Shown here: in pieces, positions 1-5,876 of the stretch
Layout of the letters: each line of letters starts with the position of its first letter
How positions within the stretch are numbered: position 1 is the first letter of the stretch
Source: DASQEH01 sp035633755
GTDB lineage: Bacteria > Actinomycetota > Actinomycetes > Propionibacteriales > Nocardioidaceae
Assembly: GCA_035633755.1 (NCBI GenBank)
Contig: DASQEH010000044.1
Location: forward strand, 1 to 6,727
Length of the DNA stretch: 6,727 bases
Reading direction: 5' to 3'
Translations under genes and position numbers: made by a program
The notes under the pieces: model-generated
What the model saw: the letters and a program-made list of their open reading frames with translations, nothing else
The model's database searches: none
What the model was told of the DNA's origin: nothing

Positions 1-1
1 C

Positions 2-211
2 ACGGGTCGGGTGAACGTAGGTTGCGTCGGATGGGTGCTCCGCAACGGCGAGGCGGTCGGGCGCGTCGCCACCATCCCCTTGGCGGGAACCTTGTCGACG
101 GTCATGCGAGCCGTGACAGCGGTCGGGGACGACACCGAGCAAATCCCTTTCACACCGGTCCGGGCGTCCACTGTGCTGTGTGACGGTCAGCTGCTCGCGC
201 CCGCGCCATGA
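2..211 (+). CDS. Possible 3' end of an unrecognised gene (partial at window start)
   Basis: The reading frame is open from the window edge to a TGA at 209-211, giving about 69 residues. Third codon positions are mostly G or C, as expected for real genes in this DNA, and no competing minus-strand frame is convincing. The visible part is mixed hydrophobic and small residues (for example VGCVGWVLRNGEAVG and RVATIPLAG), ending in LLAPAP. It has no transmembrane run or motif I recognise, and I assign no function. A GTG at position 11 could start a 66-residue protein, but no good ribosome binding site is visible within the few bases before it, so a truncated longer gene is more likely. It would be convergent with the transporter gene that ends at 336. 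Confidence 0.35.
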   Translation, partial: TGRVNVGCVGWVLRNGEAVGRVATIPLAGTLSTVMRAVTAVGDDTEQIPFTPVRASTVLCDGQLLAPAP

Positions 212-335
212 GGAAGCAATGCCGTCCGGGGCGCCGCGGGCCCCATGGTCCCGGCACATCGCACTCTCCGAGGCAGCGTCCAGGGCCTCTGTGATGGCCG
301 CGTCCGACCTCGGGGGACGGGCGGAGCAGCTGTGC
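212..335. other. Short gap between convergent 3' ends, no gene seen
   Basis: No convincing gene was found. The stretch contains a short GC-rich inverted repeat (GGGGC at 228-232 and GCCCC at 240-244, 7-nt loop), which could help terminate the upstream partial gene. There is no T-run after it, so I do not call it a terminator. Confidence 0.3.
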
Positions 336-351
336 TCAGCTCGAGCTGCTC
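324..351 (-). terminator. Possible hairpin at the 3' end of the MFS transporter gene
   Basis: GAGCAGCT (324-331) and AGCTGCTC (344-351) form a perfect 8-bp inverted repeat with a 12-nt loop. The repeat overlaps the transporter stop codon (336-338, minus). A 10-bp palindrome, AGCTCGAGCT, sits inside it at 339-348. No T-run follows on either strand, so this would be a non-canonical terminator at best. Overlapping the coding end also makes chance or codon constraint plausible. Confidence 0.3.
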
Positions 352-2030
352 AGCCCCGATCGAGTCAGGTACTTGGACGGGTGAGTCTTACGCAGCCGCA
401 GGGACGCGCCGTCGAGTAGCGCCGGCGACGGCGCGGATTGGGTGAGCGCCTCCAGGAACGCTGATCCATCGATCCGTAACAAGACAGTCTTCGTCGTCGG
501 GGTGACGGTAGCCGTGCGGGGAATCTGCTCGATCAGCCCGATCTCACCGAAGTAGTCGCCCGCGCTGAGATCGTTCAAGGTCTCGACCGTGTCGGACTCG
601 CCGCGCGCCGTGACGCTCAGTCGACCTTCCGCCACGACGTAGAACGCATCCGCTGGCTCGCCCTCACGAACGACCGACTGTCCCGCCTCGACTGTCACCT
701 CGGTCGAGGCCCCGGCCAGCTGGTCGATACCGCCAGCAGATACGTCGGCGAAAAGGTTGCAGGCGGCCAGGAGCTTTACCTTCGGCGCCAGCAGCGCATC
801 CCGGGCCACAGACTCACGGTCCATCCGGCGAAGTACCGGCCAACCCAGCAGGCACAGCACAGGGATCGCCAGGCCCGAGAACCAGAGCGCGGCATCGAGG
901 CTGACCTGCTCGATCAGGACGGGAGCGACGACGGCACCGAGCAGGATGGCGGCCAGCAGGAACGCGTTGAAGGCGCCGAACACCCGGGCAAGCAAGTCAT
1001 TCGGCAAGGATCGCTGCAACGCGGTCACGGCAAGCACGTCGACGACAAGCGTTCCGGCACCACGAACGATCTGGATCACGAAGGCCAGTACGGGGTTGCC
1101 CGCGACGAGGAAGACCAACGTGGGCAGACAGTACGTCGCCATCCCGGCCAGGATCACCAAACCCAGCCGAGGCTTACGCTCGAGCCTCGTCACAATGCCG
1201 GCGGCGGCCACACCACCGACTCCGAGGCCCGCCAGGAGATACCCGTAGCCCTCGGCGCCCGTGCCGAGCACATCGCGTGACAGCACCACGAACAGCACGG
1301 TGTCGATGCCGAAGACGAATGTGGCGATGATGCTGTATGCCACGAGCACGGACGCTGACGGTGACGATGCGATGGCCTTTGCGCCGACCGCCATCTGCCG
1401 AAACGCACCCACCTGCCCGCCTTCGGTCACGTCGACAGGCTTGCTGCGTGCGCGGATCCGGCCAACGACGATCGCCGACACCAGGAAGGTCAGCGCGTTG
1501 ATCGAGATCGCGACCCACGGCGGACCGACGAGCAGGATCACTGCACCGAGACCCGGGCCGGCGATGACGCACACGTTGTCGATGGTGTTGCGCAGGGCGT
1601 TGGCGGACCCCAGGTCGCGCTCCCCGACGAGTTGAGGCGTCATGGCTGCCACGGCGGGCTCGTAGGCAGTGCTCAAGGTTGACGTCAGCGCAGCGGTCGC
1701 GATGGCGAGGACGACAGGCGCACCGACCGCGGTCTCGAAGGCCAACAGCAGCATGGCAGCGAAGGCGGCCAGGTCGAGGACCACCATCAGCCTCACTCGC
1801 TCGAAGCGGTCGGCGAGCACTCCGCCGTACGCGCTGAAGAGCAAGGCCGGGACGAACCGCCCGATTGTCGCCGCGCCGACCCAGCCGGCCGAGCCGGTCT
1901 CGTCGAAGATCCAGACGGCCAGCGCGATGTTGTAGGCCCAGGAGCCGATGGCCGATGCGGTGAAGGCGGCCATGAGGAGCCGGAAGTCGCGGTGCCGAAG
2001 ACTCGTGACGAGGCCAGGCTTGTTGCTCAA
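336..2030 (-). CDS. MFS transporter with C-terminal cyclic-nucleotide-binding domain
   Basis: The 564-residue protein has two parts. Residues about 15-400 form a multi-helix membrane region of the major facilitator superfamily. It begins LRHRDFRLL, as is common in the DHA3 drug or siderophore exporter branch, and has an MFS motif A-like loop, GGVLADRFERVR (69-80). Residues about 425-535 form a cNMP-binding beta-barrel. Its phosphate-binding cassette GDYFGEIGLIEQIPRTATV (491-509) keeps both the Glu (E496) and the Arg (R505) that contact ribose and phosphate in ligand-binding family members. The predicted role is a proton-coupled exporter in the plasma membrane, gated or stabilised by a cytosolic nucleotide. 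Substrate and ligand are unknown. The start is TTG, chosen because GGAGG lies 6 nt upstream. The short C-terminal tail after the barrel is basic and Ser-rich. Confidence 0.9.
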   Translation of the reverse strand: MSNKPGLVTSLRHRDFRLLMAAFTASAIGSWAYNIALAVWIFDETGSAGWVGAATIGRFVPALLFSAYGGVLADRFERVRLMVVLDLAAFAAMLLLAFETAVGAPVVLAIATAALTSTLSTAYEPAVAAMTPQLVGERDLGSANALRNTIDNVCVIAGPGLGAVILLVGPPWVAISINALTFLVSAIVVGRIRARSKPVDVTEGGQVGAFRQMAVGAKAIASSPSASVLVAYSIIATFVFGIDTVLFVVLSRDVLGTGAEGYGYLLAGLGVGGVAAAGIVTRLERKPRLGLVILAGMATYCLPTLVFLVAGNPVLAFVIQIVRGAGTLVVDVLAVTALQRSLPNDLLARVFGAFNAFLLAAILLGAVVAPVLIEQVSLDAALWFSGLAIPVLCLLGWPVLRRMDRESVARDALLAPKVKLLAACNLFADVSAGGIDQLAGASTEVTVEAGQSVVREGEPADAFYVVAEGRLSVTARGESDTVETLNDLSAGDYFGEIGLIEQIPRTATVTPTTKTVLLRIDGSAFLEALTQSAPSPALLDGASLRLRKTHPSKYLTRSGLSSSS

Positions 2031-2036
2031 GGCCTT

Positions 2037-2041
2037 CCTCC
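2037..2041 (-). promoter_or_regulatory. Shine-Dalgarno site fixing the TTG start of the MFS gene
   Basis: On the minus strand the sequence reads GGGAGGAAGGCC followed by TTG AGC AAC. The GGAGG core (plus-strand CCTCC, 2037-2041) lies 6 nt before the TTG at 2028-2030. This ideal spacing supports the rare TTG codon as the true start. Confidence 0.75.
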
Positions 2042-2071
2042 CTCGTTACGCGGAGCGGTGCCACTGGCGGT

Positions 2072-2090
2072 ACGGCCGGAGTGCGGCCGT
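2072..2090. promoter_or_regulatory. Inverted repeat in the divergent MFS / GAF-peptidase intergenic region
   Basis: ACGGCCG (2072-2078) and CGGCCGT (2084-2090) form a perfect 7-bp inverted repeat around a 5-nt centre. It lies 42 bp upstream of the MFS start and about 87 bp upstream of the leader ORF. It could be an operator shared by the divergent units or a hairpin in the MFS 5' leader. In DNA this GC-rich, short GGCC palindromes also occur by chance, and no clear -10/-35 pair was found to anchor it. Confidence 0.3.
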
Positions 2091-2161
2091 GGCGGTGGGC
2101 GAGGTCAGTCTTCCCAGGTTGACTGCCTTTGGCAACGAGGCGCCCCACGGTAAGCAGCCTC

Positions 2162-2169
2162 AGGAGGAG
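2162..2169 (+). promoter_or_regulatory. Strong Shine-Dalgarno site for the leader ORF
   Basis: AGGAGGAG lies 7-9 nt before the ATG at 2177, one of the best ribosome binding sites in the window. The GAF gene itself (ATG at 2215) has no such site directly upstream. This suggests ribosomes load here and reach the GAF gene through the short ORF. Confidence 0.7.
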
Positions 2170-2176
2170 CATCCAC

Positions 2177-2218
2177 ATGGCGCCGCGGCATGCGCTCACG
2201 GCACACTTAGCCGTATGA
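2177..2218 (+). CDS. 13-codon leader ORF translationally coupled to the GAF gene
   Basis: ATG at 2177 opens a 13-residue frame, MAPRHALTAHLAV, that ends in TGA at 2216-2218. The stop overlaps the GAF start codon as ATGA (2215-2218). An AGGAGGAG site sits at ideal distance upstream, whereas the GAF start has no recognisable ribosome binding site of its own. The likely role is to deliver terminating ribosomes to the GAF start, that is, coupling or control by leader translation. The peptide itself may have no function. Its Leu codon is TTA (2207-2209), which is rare in GC-rich actinobacteria and in some of them depends on a scarce tRNA, so decoding of this codon could limit expression. No hydrophobic run or amino-acid repeat typical of a classical attenuator is present. 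It is too short to judge by codon statistics. Confidence 0.5.
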   Translation: MAPRHALTAHLAV

Positions 2219-2958
2219 CGACCAGCCCCACACCCGAGGTAGCCGCTCTCATGATCGCCCTCGGGGACGCGTTGGGAACGGCGTTTCGACCCGCTGCTGT
2301 CAGCACTGAGCTGCAGAGGGCTGTGGCCGGCGTGCGCTCACTGTTCTCGGCAGCCGCATGCTCGTGCGCCCGCGTTCAGCCCGACGGCGCCACGCTCAAG
2401 TTCCTGTCAGCCGACGGGGCCGGTGCCGCGGCAATCGTTGGTGTCGAGCTCCCGATTGGGCGTGGCATCGCCGGCTGGGTCGCCATGTCCGGGCAGTCCA
2501 TCGTCACCAGCGAGGTCTCGAAGGACGCCCGATTCGCCCGCGACATCGCCGAGTCGACCGACTACATCCCGGAGACGATCCTCGCCGCTCCCCTCATCGA
2601 CGACGATGGAGAGGTCGTCGGGGTCCTCGAGGTGCTGGACCCGCAGAGCCGCGGCAGCCACTCCGGGCATGACCTCGACACCCTTGGGGTCGTCGCCACC
2701 CAGCTGGCCTCCATCATTCGCCTCTGCGAGACCTATGACGCTCTCGGCGAGTCCCTTCTCACCGGCCTTGCCCACTCTTCGTCGGTGGAGGACTTCGGCG
2801 CGGCCATCGCCGACGTGAGTGCGGCGGCGCACGGCCGAACCGAGCTCGTCGAGTTGGCCAAGGCCTTCCACCAGCTCGCCACGACCGGCCCGCAAGGCGC
2901 GGCGCTGGCAGCTCGCATCATTGGAGACATCGCCGCATACACGCGGAACCGCCGGTGA
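2215..2958 (+). CDS. GAF-domain sensor protein, first main gene of a coupled pair with a subtilase
   Basis: The soluble protein has 247 residues, with no signal peptide and no membrane helix. Residues about 20-170 form a GAF domain. The diagnostic core is PIGRGIAGWVAMSGQSIVTS (80-99), then DARF (104-107), then AAPLIDDDGEVVGVLEVLD (124-142). The remaining 75 or so residues are Ala-rich and probably helical, with no kinase, phosphatase, cyclase or DNA-binding motif. The protein therefore looks like a stand-alone sensor or adaptor that binds a small molecule or responds to redox state. The NKFDE signature of cyclic-nucleotide GAF domains is not evident, so the ligand is open. ATG at 2215 was chosen because a longer in-frame extension would overlap the divergent transporter gene, and because this ATG overlaps the leader ORF stop. 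The 3' end overlaps the peptidase start by 4 nt (GTGA), implying co-translation and probably a physical or regulatory partnership. Confidence 0.85.
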   Translation: MTTSPTPEVAALMIALGDALGTAFRPAAVSTELQRAVAGVRSLFSAAACSCARVQPDGATLKFLSADGAGAAAIVGVELPIGRGIAGWVAMSGQSIVTSEVSKDARFARDIAESTDYIPETILAAPLIDDDGEVVGVLEVLDPQSRGSHSGHDLDTLGVVATQLASIIRLCETYDALGESLLTGLAHSSSVEDFGAAIADVSAAAHGRTELVELAKAFHQLATTGPQGAALAARIIGDIAAYTRNRR

Positions 2959-3779
2959 CCGACATCGAGTGGTCGGGTGACTTCGCCAGCGACCGCCTTC
3001 GCGACGTCTACGCTTTGCCGCTGCCGCAGCCCGTCAGGGAGTGGGCGATCGGAGGCGCGACGGGGCGCGGCGTCAAGGTCGCGATCATCGACAGCGGGGT
3101 CGACGCCAATCACCCCCGTGTCGGCGGCGTAGCCGGCGCGGTGGTCATCGAAGCCGCCGAGGACACGCCCGAAGGGTTTCGGGCTTTGGAAGGCGAGCAC
3201 GAGGACCTCGTCGGACACGGAACCGCCTGTGCCGCCATTATCCGCATGCTCGCTCCCGAGACCGAGATCTACAGCGTGCGGGTCCTCGGGGCGAATCTGC
3301 GCGGACGCGGGTCACTGTTCCACTCCGGGATTCGCTGGGCGATCGACAACGGCATGCAGGTCTTGAACATGAGCCTGAGCAGCAAGAGTGACCAATGGTT
3401 CGGCCCCTTGCATGCCATCGCCGACGAGGCGTACTTCCGGCGCGTGATGCTGGTGTGCGCAGCCAACAACATGCCTGGCCCGACGTATCCGTCCCAGTAC
3501 GCTTCCGTGCTCTCCGTTGCTGCTCGCGAAGGGACCGACCCCTGGGCCATCGCGTACAACCCCACTCCCCCCGTCGAGTTCGGAGCGCGCGGCGTGGACG
3601 TCGACGTGGCGTGGAGTGGCGGCAGCTCCATCGTCGCCTCCGGGAACAGCTTCGCCACCCCGCACCTGGCGGGACTCGTGGCTCTGCTGCTGTCGAAGCA
3701 CCCAGAGCTGGCTCCCTTCCAGGTCAAGGCGGCCCTCGCGGCCATCGCCGACAACGCCCAGGCGCCGACCGACGACTAG
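2955..3779 (+). CDS. Intracellular subtilisin-like serine peptidase (family S8)
   Basis: The 274-residue protein carries all subtilase catalytic landmarks: Asp46 in VAIIDSGVD, His88 in GHGTACA, the oxyanion Asn in VCAANN (N172 by position) and Ser232 in SGNSFATPHLAG. The order Asp-His-Ser and the spacing are typical of S8. There is no signal peptide, no membrane anchor, and only about 35 residues before the catalytic core, too few for the inhibitory propeptide of secreted subtilisins. This suggests a cytoplasmic enzyme whose activity is controlled some other way, plausibly by the GAF protein encoded just upstream. Two motif positions differ from the commonest forms: GNSFA instead of GTSMA around the nucleophile, and AANN instead of AAGN at the oxyanion site. 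Both keep the key residue, so activity is expected. The GTG start overlaps the GAF stop (GTGA, 2955-2958) and lacks a strong ribosome binding site, which fits translational coupling. The substrate is unknown. Confidence 0.88.
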   Translation: MTDIEWSGDFASDRLRDVYALPLPQPVREWAIGGATGRGVKVAIIDSGVDANHPRVGGVAGAVVIEAAEDTPEGFRALEGEHEDLVGHGTACAAIIRMLAPETEIYSVRVLGANLRGRGSLFHSGIRWAIDNGMQVLNMSLSSKSDQWFGPLHAIADEAYFRRVMLVCAANNMPGPTYPSQYASVLSVAAREGTDPWAIAYNPTPPVEFGARGVDVDVAWSGGSSIVASGNSFATPHLAGLVALLLSKHPELAPFQVKAALAAIADNAQAPTDD

Positions 3780-3789
3780 CCGAGATCTC

Positions 3790-3814
3790 GTGTGACTCCG
3801 CCAGGCAGTCACGC
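3790..3814. terminator. Possible bidirectional hairpin between convergent genes
   Basis: The segment GTGTGACT (3790-3797) can pair with AGTCACGC (3807-3814) over 8 bp including one G-U pair, with a 9-nt loop. It starts 11 bp after the peptidase stop and lies before the 3' end of the convergent regulator gene at 3858. This is a sensible place for a shared terminator. No T-run follows, so intrinsic termination would be weak or non-canonical. Confidence 0.4.
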
Positions 3815-3857
3815 AGTACCAGGGTCGCCGAGCTCGCGAACGAGGCTCTTGACCCGC

Positions 3858-4532
3858 TCACAGACCGGTGCGCTTGTACAGCCCGTCGTACTGCAGCACC
3901 TCGACGCGTCCACGATGGAGGTGGACCACGCCGAGGGTCGCCAGCTTCTGGAGCACCTGGTTCACGGTGGGACGCGAGGCGCCGGCGAGATCGGCGAGGT
4001 GGTCCTGGGTCAAGGGAATCACCGTCGGCGTCTGACGACCTCCGTAGACGTGTGTCAGCTCGAGCAGCCGACGGCATACGCGTTGATCGACGCCGACATA
4101 CAGCGCTTCGAGCAGGCGCTGACCGAGCTCCTCCACCCGCTGGGCCAACATGGTGACCATCAGACGCTCGATACGTGGATGCCGATCGCAGATGGCATGG
4201 AACTCCACTCCCGACAGCGACAGCGTCTGGGCCGGTTCGAGAGCCACGACGGAGGCTGTTCGCCGTGGCGCGGGCCTCTCTCGCAGCAGGGCGAGTTCGC
4301 CGAAGAAGTCCCCTGGGCTCAACACGTTGAGCGTCGCTGCTTCGCCCGTGGTGGTGAACACCTGCACCGCCAGCCGCCCGGTCTCGACGAGATGAAGGCT
4401 GTCTCCGAGGTCGCCTTCGTGAAAGACCACCTCACCGCGGGCGAATGTGCGACGTCGGGCAGAGTCGAGCAGGTGGGCTCGATCCGCCGCACTCAGGGAA
4501 CCCAGCAGGGACCACTCCACCGCCTCAGTCAA
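3858..4532 (-). CDS. Crp/Fnr-family transcriptional regulator
   Basis: With the TTG start at 4532 the protein has 224 residues, the normal Crp/Fnr length. Residues about 5-115 form a cNMP-type beta-barrel with the cassette LSPGDFFGELALL (71-83), followed by a slightly longer loop and RRTASVVAL (90-98). E79 and R91 sit where ribose- and phosphate-contacting residues lie in Crp. Residues about 115-150 form the long dimer helix. Residues about 170-215 form a winged helix-turn-helix, including PLTQDHLADLAGASRPTVNQ (173-192), the Crp signature LA-x-x-x-G-x-S-R-x-T-V. No Cys cluster for an Fnr iron-sulphur centre is visible. The frame extends upstream to an ATG at 4688, but that would add 52 unconserved-looking residues and leave only 14 bp to the divergent exporter gene, so I prefer the internal start. 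GTG at 4520 is an alternative. Ligand and regulon are unknown. The divergent LysE-type gene is the obvious candidate target. Confidence 0.88.
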   Translation of the reverse strand: MTEAVEWSLLGSLSAADRAHLLDSARRRTFARGEVVFHEGDLGDSLHLVETGRLAVQVFTTTGEAATLNVLSPGDFFGELALLRERPAPRRTASVVALEPAQTLSLSGVEFHAICDRHPRIERLMVTMLAQRVEELGQRLLEALYVGVDQRVCRRLLELTHVYGGRQTPTVIPLTQDHLADLAGASRPTVNQVLQKLATLGVVHLHRGRVEVLQYDGLYKRTGL

Positions 4533-4686
4533 GCACAACCCGATGTGACCGAAGGGGCTGTAGGCATGGCCTGGCTGGTCATGGTCGGCAAGTACGCGGT
4601 CCCACGGTGTGGCCGTGCGGGTGAGGCGGGTCAGCCGACGTCCCCCCTTCTCGGAGCCGGACCACGACGGGCGGACACCCGGCCGC

Positions 4687-4697
4687 AACCTAAGGTT
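4687..4697 (+). promoter_or_regulatory. Candidate -10 element and palindrome at the LysE-type gene (leaderless start)
   Basis: TAAGGT (4691-4696) fits the actinobacterial -10 pattern TANNNT and ends 6 nt before the ATG at 4703. This places transcription start at or next to the A of ATG, the usual geometry of leaderless genes. The same bases form an 11-nt palindrome, AACCT-A-AGGTT (4687-4697), which could bind a repressor over the -10. No clear -35 was seen, which is common for this promoter type. Confidence 0.4.
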
Positions 4698-4702
4698 CCC
4701 GC

Positions 4703-5338
4703 ATGGAGTCCCTGCTCGTCGGCCTCAGCCTCGGAGCCGCCGCCGGCGTGAGCCCAGGTCCCCTCCTTGTACTCGTGGTCACCTCCGCGATCCGTGGAGG
4801 TTGGCCAGCAGGTGTCATGGCCGCCTGCGCCCCGCTCGTCACCGACACCGTGGTCATGACGGTGACTCTCTTCGTTCTCGACGCGCTGCCCACCGCCACG
4901 TTGGGGTGGGTGGCGTTGGTCGGTGCCGGATTCGTGATGGGGTCCGGAGTACGGACCATCGCGGAGGCTCGAACCGCGACGCTAGCCCCGGCCACTGCCG
5001 CTTCACCGCCGGGTGTCGCGCGGCAGGCTCTGGGGCAGGCCGCCCTGGTCAATCTCTTGAGTCCGCATCCGTGGATCTTCTGGGCGACGGTCATGGGGCC
5101 TCTGACAGTGGACACCTGGCAGGAGGAGCCAGGTGCAGCTGTGGCGTTGGTCACCGGGTTCTACGTGACCATCGTGGGGGCAAAGGCGCTCATTGGAGTG
5201 CTGGTGGGTCGAAGCAGACACCGGCTGGGTGACCGGGGTTATCGCCGAGCGCTGGTCATGGCTGGTCTGCTGTTGCTGGCTGCGGCAGTGGCGATGGTGG
5301 TGGAGTTCGGCCCCGCCGTCGTTGGCAGCATCTCGTGA
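4703..5338 (+). CDS. LysE/RhtB-type amino-acid or small-metabolite exporter
   Basis: The 211-residue, very hydrophobic protein has about six predicted membrane helices. The N-terminus carries the family hallmark GAAAGVSPGPLLVLVV (11-26) with the P-G-P motif. The middle carries NLLSPHPWIFW (117-127), corresponding to the conserved N-x-x-N/S-P-x-x-x-x-F region at the start of the second half. Length is normal for LysE/RhtB/CadD-type exporters, which expel amino acids or related compounds from the cytoplasm. The substrate cannot be told from sequence. The ATG at 4703 has only a weak AAGG upstream, but a -10-like TANNNT lies 7 nt before it, suggesting a leaderless mRNA. The gene is divergent from the Crp/Fnr regulator with about 170 bp between starts, so regulation by that protein is plausible. 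It converges on the RNase P RNA gene, 42 bp away. Confidence 0.85.
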   Translation: MESLLVGLSLGAAAGVSPGPLLVLVVTSAIRGGWPAGVMAACAPLVTDTVVMTVTLFVLDALPTATLGWVALVGAGFVMGSGVRTIAEARTATLAPATAASPPGVARQALGQAALVNLLSPHPWIFWATVMGPLTVDTWQEEPGAAVALVTGFYVTIVGAKALIGVLVGRSRHRLGDRGYRRALVMAGLLLLAAAVAMVVEFGPAVVGSIS

Positions 5339-5380
5339 ACATCAGCACATGGGTGGCAGTGCCCTCCAGAGGTGGTAGTG

Positions 5381-5830
5381 CGGGCGAGCCGGCTCATAGG
5401 CCGGGTTCTGTTGAGGGCCGGCCCTTGCGAGCCTTCCCTGAGCAGCCATCCATCTCGGCGCCTTGTTGCCAAGTCGCTCATGCGACCTACCCGCAGACTC
5501 GAGCGGGCCGCTCTCTCGAAGACCCTTGTGCATCCTCGTCGCCTGCGCGGACATCACCCGTAGGCGGTGTCCTTCTTGGTCTTGCTCCAGGTGGGGTTTA
5601 CCCAGCCGCCCCGGTCACCCGAGACGCTGGTGGTCTCTTACACCACCGTTTCACCCTTACCCGCACTCCGACGAGTCGGAGCCGCTGGCGGTCTGTCTCT
5701 GTGGCACTGTCCCGCGAGTCACCCCGGGTGGGCGTTACCCACCACCTTGCCCTGCGGAGCCCGGACCTTCCTCAGTAGCCGAACGCCGTTCTCGACGTCG
5801 ACTTCCGCGGCCGCCCGGCCGGCTCGCCCG
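5381..5830 (-). ncRNA. rnpB: RNase P RNA, bacterial type A
   Basis: This is the catalytic RNA that trims 5' leaders from tRNA precursors. On the minus strand the first 13 nt, CGGGCGAGCCGGC, pair perfectly with the last 13, GCCGGCTCGCCCG, forming helix P1 and fixing the ends at 5830 and 5381 (about 450 nt). Conserved blocks appear in order: GAGGAAGGTCCGGGCTCC (CR-I), then GGGTAACGCCCACCCGGGGTG and GGGACAGTGCCACAGA, then GGGTGAAACGGTGGTGTAAG and GAGACCACCAGCG, then GGTAAACCCCACC, then GCGGGTAGGTCGCATGAG, then GAGATGGATGGCTGC, and finally ACAGAACCCGGCCTATGAG. Their order and wording match actinobacterial RNase P RNAs. Several open reading frames cover this stretch on both strands, but all are incidental to RNA structure. 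The gene converges with the LysE-type exporter gene. Mature ends may differ by a few nucleotides from the helix boundary. Confidence 0.96.
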
Positions 5831-5876
5831 CGAGACCCACTGTAGTCGTCGTCCGTCCGGCAGGGACAAGTGGTTC

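Noticed and set aside
1174..2199. 341-residue minus-strand open frame overlapping the MFS gene
   Set aside because: Its composition is the Arg/Gly/Ala-rich pattern of an out-of-frame reading of GC-rich DNA. It lies within the MFS gene, which has clear domains and a strong ribosome binding site.
1948..2214. Extension of the GAF frame upstream to 1948
   Set aside because: It would overlap the 5' end of the well-supported divergent MFS gene and cross the intergenic region. The added residues show no domain, and the ATG at 2215 sits exactly on the leader ORF stop.
3791..3813. TGTGA...TCACG resembling a Crp binding site
   Set aside because: The spacer is 13 nt rather than the 6 nt between half-sites of Crp operators, and it lies between convergent 3' ends. 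A hairpin is the better reading.
4533..4688. N-terminal extension of the Crp/Fnr protein to the ATG at 4688
   Set aside because: It adds 52 Arg/Gly/Pro-rich residues not expected in the family, gives 276 residues instead of about 225, and leaves only 14 bp to the divergent exporter gene.
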